From contig NZ_MQSU01000003.1 of assembly GCF_001907245.1 (NCBI RefSeq), positions 372,001 through 436,000 on the forward strand: a stretch of DNA of 64,000 nucleotides, given 5' to 3'. The stretch comes from Boudabousia liubingyangii. GTDB taxonomy: Bacteria; Actinomycetota; Actinomycetes; Actinomycetales; Actinomycetaceae. A model generated the notes under the pieces. The model searched no databases and had not been told where the DNA came from. It saw only the letters and a program-made list of their open reading frames with translations. Each line of letters starts with the position of its first letter. Within the stretch, counting starts at the first letter, position 1. This document shows, piece after piece, positions 60,907-64,000 of this stretch. The translations under genes and the position numbers were made by a program.

Positions 60907-62580
60907 TTACTTCACCGGTAGGGGCATGTAGAAGCCCAACCAACCCTGCGAAGCCACAAACACCAAGGTGCACAGGACCAGCAGCAGGGCAACCGAAATC
61001 GGAGCTACCTTGCGTAGGATCTCTGGCTCAGAGCCAGGCTGGGAAATCGCACCGGCGGCAATGGATAGGTTCTGCGGGGAGACAATCTTGCCCAAGCCGC
61101 CACCGATCGTATTGGCCGCCAGCAGGATGCCCGGATCCAAGTGCGCGCCGGCAGCTGCCGTGGACTGCAGGTTGGCGAAGAGAGCGCCGGCCGAGGTTGC
61201 CGAACCCGCCACGGCAGTACCAATCCAACCCAGAATGGGGGAGAGGAAGCCGAAGGCCGCGCCGGCCAAAGCTAGGGCCGCACCAATCGCGGTGGTCTGA
61301 CCAGAGAAGTTCATGACGTAAGCCAAAGCCATAACCAAGGCGATGGTCAGGATGGACAGGCGCAGACGGTAAATGGTCTGGGGTAGTTCGCCCAAGCCTC
61401 GCTTGAGGGGTAGCTCGTAAGCGGTGCCGCGTCCTCGCCAAGCGTAGATGATGGCCACCAGGATCGCAGAAACGAAAATCCAAGTACCCGGATTAGACAG
61501 GGTCTGTAGGGTGTAGATAGCGGACTTAGCGGGAGCGTTGAACTGGTCGGTGAGCTGACCGTAAACACCCGGCCAGGGGATCTTAATATCGGTGGCCTTA
61601 AGGGCTTTGTCGATATCCACGCCTAGCTTCCAGAGCTTGGTGAAGGCAATGATGACCACGACCAGAATGTAGGGCAGCAGGGCTAGTACGACGCGTTCGC
61701 GGCTGGGTACCGCATCGGAGTTGACCTGGTCGCAGTACTCTTCGGGAGTCTTGGGGGTCCACACGCGCAGGAATAGGTAAGCAGCAGCCAAGCCCAATAG
61801 GGAAGCGAGGACGGCGGTGAGTTCGTAAGAGAACATGGCCGTGACGAAGTGTCCCAGGGAGGTGACGGCTCCGATTAGGATCGCTAGCGGCCAGAGCTGC
61901 TTGATGCCTCGCTTACCGTCTAGTACCGCGACTAGGATCAGCGGGATGAAGGTGGCTAGGAAGGGGGTTAGGTGGCCCATGATGTTGGCGACGTAGCTGG
62001 GGGCTTGTCCGCCTAGGCGGCCGGCGGTGGTAACGGGGATAGCCATGGCGCCAAAGCCCACGTTAATGGCGTTGCCAACGACGGTGACAATGGCGGCTTT
62101 AATCGGCTTAATGCCCAGGGTAACCAGCATGGCGGCCACGATGGCCACCGGGGCGCCAAAGCCGGCCAGGCCTTCTAGCAGACCACAGAAGCTGAAGGCG
62201 ATGATTAGCGCTCCGGCGCGGACGTCACCTTTACCGACGTTGTTGAAGACGGCACGTAGGTCTTGGGAACGCCCAGAGGCTTCAGTGAGGTTGTAGAGCC
62301 AGACGGCCGCAATGATGATGTAGATGATCGGCATGAAACCAAGGGCCAGACCCTGGGTGGCAGCGCCCAGTGCCATGGGCATAGGCATGGAGAAACCGAT
62401 CGTGGCAATGAAGAATGAAAGTACTAGTGAGATGAGTGCACACCAGTGGGTTTTAACTTTGAAGGCGCCCAGCAGGACGAAGAAAGCTGCTAGGGGAATC
62501 AGGCCAACTAGGGCGGTCAGAATGACGCTGTGCCCAATGGCATCAATGGCCGGGTAGTAAAGCGGTAAGTGGGAAAACAC
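60907..62580 (-). CDS. lctP: L-lactate permease
   Basis: A 557-residue LctP-family transporter with about twelve membrane segments. The family stretches GLLEGLAGFGAPVAIVAAML (near 133-152) and FLSPILGWIGTAVAGSATSAGALFANLQ (near 440) are present. It brings L-lactate into the cell with protons. It lies upstream of lutABC on the same strand with its own terminator. The start is GTG 62580, five bases after AAAGGA. Confidence 0.95.
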   Translation of the reverse strand: MFSHLPLYYPAIDAIGHSVILTALVGLIPLAAFFVLLGAFKVKTHWCALISLVLSFFIATIGFSMPMPMALGAATQGLALGFMPIIYIIIAAVWLYNLTEASGRSQDLRAVFNNVGKGDVRAGALIIAFSFCGLLEGLAGFGAPVAIVAAMLVTLGIKPIKAAIVTVVGNAINVGFGAMAIPVTTAGRLGGQAPSYVANIMGHLTPFLATFIPLILVAVLDGKRGIKQLWPLAILIGAVTSLGHFVTAMFSYELTAVLASLLGLAAAYLFLRVWTPKTPEEYCDQVNSDAVPSRERVVLALLPYILVVVIIAFTKLWKLGVDIDKALKATDIKIPWPGVYGQLTDQFNAPAKSAIYTLQTLSNPGTWIFVSAILVAIIYAWRGRGTAYELPLKRGLGELPQTIYRLRLSILTIALVMALAYVMNFSGQTTAIGAALALAGAAFGFLSPILGWIGTAVAGSATSAGALFANLQSTAAAGAHLDPGILLAANTIGGGLGKIVSPQNLSIAAGAISQPGSEPEILRKVAPISVALLLVLCTLVFVASQGWLGFYMPLPVK

Positions 62581-62597
62581 AATAGTCCTTTCGACGG

Positions 62598-62632
62598 CAC
62601 CTATGGCGGAAAGTTTTTAACGTCAAAACTTT
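62598..62632 (-). promoter_or_regulatory. lctP promoter region with a 23-base inverted repeat
   Basis: AAAGTTTT (62610-62617) and AAAACTTT (62625-62632) form a perfect eight-base inverted repeat around seven bases. It covers a minus-strand -35 TTGACG (62626-62621). The matching -10 (TAGGTG, 62603-62598) is weak. Confidence 0.5.
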
Positions 62633-62696
62633 ACACCCGAATGTCTAGAAAGGCCTGTGGGTGCAGGTTATGGGCGCGGTTTATGGGCACAGTTAA

Positions 62697-62734
62697 GGGG
62701 CTGGTTCAAAAGCTTTCGCTTTCAAACCAGCCCC
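62697..62734 (-). terminator. Terminator hairpin after glpK
   Basis: GGGGCTGGTT (62697-62706) pairs with AACCAGCCCC (62725-62734), extended by a partly mismatched A/T stem to a small loop. It lies just downstream of glpK on the minus strand. Confidence 0.75.
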
Positions 62735-62793
62735 AATAACTCAGGTCTTTACGGACCGGACTGTTTGCTTAAACCCTTGCGGGTCGGTGGCAC

Positions 62794-64000
62794 TCAGTCT
62801 TCGTTTTCGGCAACGACGTCGTCGTCGACCCATTCGAAGGTGCGGGTAACAGCCTTCTTCCACAGACGGTACTTGCGGGAAGATTCTTCCTCGTCCATCT
62901 TGGGCTCCCAGCGGTTGCCTTCCTTCCAGTTAGCAACGACGTCTTCTTCGCCCTTCCAGAAGCCCACCGCAATACCTGCGGCGTAGGCTGCACCAAGGGC
63001 GGTGGTTTCGGCAACCTCGGGGCGAACTACCGGCACGCCCAGCATGTCTGCCTGGAACTGCATGAGTAGTTCGTCGTTGGTCATGCCGCCGTCTACCTTT
63101 AGTTCGGTTAGAGCCACGCCAGAGTCGGCGTTCATGGCGTCTAGGACCTCACGGGTCTGGTAGGCGGTGGATTCGAGGACGGCGCGAGCAATGTGGCCGC
63201 GGTTGTTGAAGCGGGTGAGGCCCACAATGGCGCCGCGGGCATCGGACTTCCAGTACGGGGCGAACAGGCCAGAGAAGGCGGGGACGAAGTAGACGCCACC
63301 GTTGTCCTTGACGCTCTGGGCTAGATCTTCGATGTCCTCAGACTTTTCAATCATGCCTAGGTTGTCACGTAGCCACTGGACTAGAGAGCCAGCAACGGCG
63401 ATGGAACCTTCTAGGGCATAGACGGTTTCCTGGTCACCGATCTTGTAGCAGACGGTGGTTAGTAGACCGTTTTCGGAAACGACAGCTTCGTTACCGGTGT
63501 TGATTAGCATGAAGCAGCCGGTGCCGTAGGTGTTCTTAGCCATGCCCTTTTCGAAGCAGGCCTGGCCGAAGGTAGCTGCCTGCTGGTCGCCTAGGATGCC
63601 GGAGATCGGGGTGTCGATTAGTAGACCGTTCTTGCGGCCGTAGCCGTAGACCTCAGAGGAGGACTTGATTTCCGGCAGCATGCTCATGGGGATACCCATG
63701 TCAGCGCAGATGTCTTCGCGCCATTCTAGGGTGTTGATGTCCATCAGCATGGTACGGGAGGCGTTGGTGACGTCAGTGGCGTGGACGCCACCGTTGGGGC
63801 CACCGGTCATGTTCCATAGGGTCCAGCAGTCGGTGGTGCCCATGAGTAGGTCGCCAGCTTCGGCCTTTTCGCGGGCGCCGGGGACGTTGTCTAGGATCCA
63901 CTTGACCTTGGGGCCAGCGAAGTAGGTGGCTAGGGGTAGGCCACAGCGAGTCTTGTACTTGTCCGGGCCTTCGTCGCCAGCTAGTTCCTTACAGATGGCG
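62794..64000 (-). CDS. glpK: Glycerol kinase, 5' truncated by window edge
   Basis: About 402 C-terminal residues of glycerol kinase are visible; the frame runs off the right edge, with [19 protein letters not shown] just before the internal Met at 63843. Motifs include [59 protein letters not shown], and [19 protein letters not shown]. It phosphorylates glycerol to glycerol 3-phosphate. The N-terminal third and any glpF or glpD neighbours lie outside the window. Confidence 0.97.
   Translation of the reverse strand, partial: AICKELAGDEGPDKYKTRCGLPLATYFAGPKVKWILDNVPGAREKAEAGDLLMGTTDCWTLWNMTGGPNGGVHATDVTNASRTMLMDINTLEWREDICADMGIPMSMLPEIKSSSEVYGYGRKNGLLIDTPISGILGDQQAATFGQACFEKGMAKNTYGTGCFMLINTGNEAVVSENGLLTTVCYKIGDQETVYALEGSIAVAGSLVQWLRDNLGMIEKSEDIEDLAQSVKDNGGVYFVPAFSGLFAPYWKSDARGAIVGLTRFNNRGHIARAVLESTAYQTREVLDAMNADSGVALTELKVDGGMTNDELLMQFQADMLGVPVVRPEVAETTALGAAYAAGIAVGFWKGEEDVVANWKEGNRWEPKMDEEESSRKYRLWKKAVTRTFEWVDDDVVAENED

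Overview
The window looks like chromosome from a Gram-positive actinobacterium of moderately high GC, most like the Actinomycetaceae or Bifidobacteriaceae. The reasons are a giant type I fatty acid synthase with a separate AcpS, an actinobacterial AccBC/AccD acyl-CoA carboxylase, a WXG100 protein, a LytR_C protein, an LAETG-anchored surface protein, and many apparently leaderless genes. A bile-salt-hydrolase-like enzyme, a sialidase and a cell-wall adhesin suggest life on an animal host. The genus cannot be fixed from the sequence alone. No phage, insertion sequence, CRISPR array, tRNA or rRNA was seen.

Layout. 1-8.2 kb: a YeiH-type exporter, DUF308, LemA/DUF2207, an AspT/YidE-type transporter and a CoA-disulfide/persulfide reductase whose promoter carries a perfect CsoR/CstR-like palindrome. 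8.3-10.5 kb: a queuosine-precursor transporter facing tgt. 10.7-13.1 kb: a FUSC membrane protein, a MagIII-like DNA glycosylase and an unknown membrane protein. 13.2-29.5 kb: one minus-strand lipid and biotin cluster reading tetR, birA, accBC, accD, fas (3153 aa), acpS, bioY. It covers biotin uptake, biotin attachment, malonyl-CoA formation, acyl chain synthesis and ACP activation. 29.5-35.2 kb: an orphan membrane protein, a repeat-rich cell-wall protein, a choloylglycine hydrolase, a lipoprotein and FetB. 35.3-38 kb: cycA-ald, alanine uptake and oxidation.

38-45.4 kb: two paralogous class I glutamine amidotransferases flank an MscS channel and three small membrane proteins, one with a YGQQ-rich low-complexity tail; then an SGNH hydrolase, ung and a LytR_C protein. 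45.5-51.9 kb: groEL under two CIRCE operators without groES, an orphan WXG100 protein, a degenerate HD-domain protein with a long acidic tail, and a YdbS/YdbT-like PH-domain pair. 52-57.5 kb: panC-panD, lysS, a sialidase and hemH. 57.6-64 kb: lutABC and lctP for L-lactate import and oxidation, then glycerol kinase cut by the right edge.

Two genome-wide features stand out. CTA is the dominant leucine codon in groEL (about 39 of 50 by hand count), so CTAG is common. At least eight genes have a TAnnnT-like -10 box only 6-8 bases before an ATG or GTG, usually with no good ribosome binding site, which suggests leaderless transcripts.
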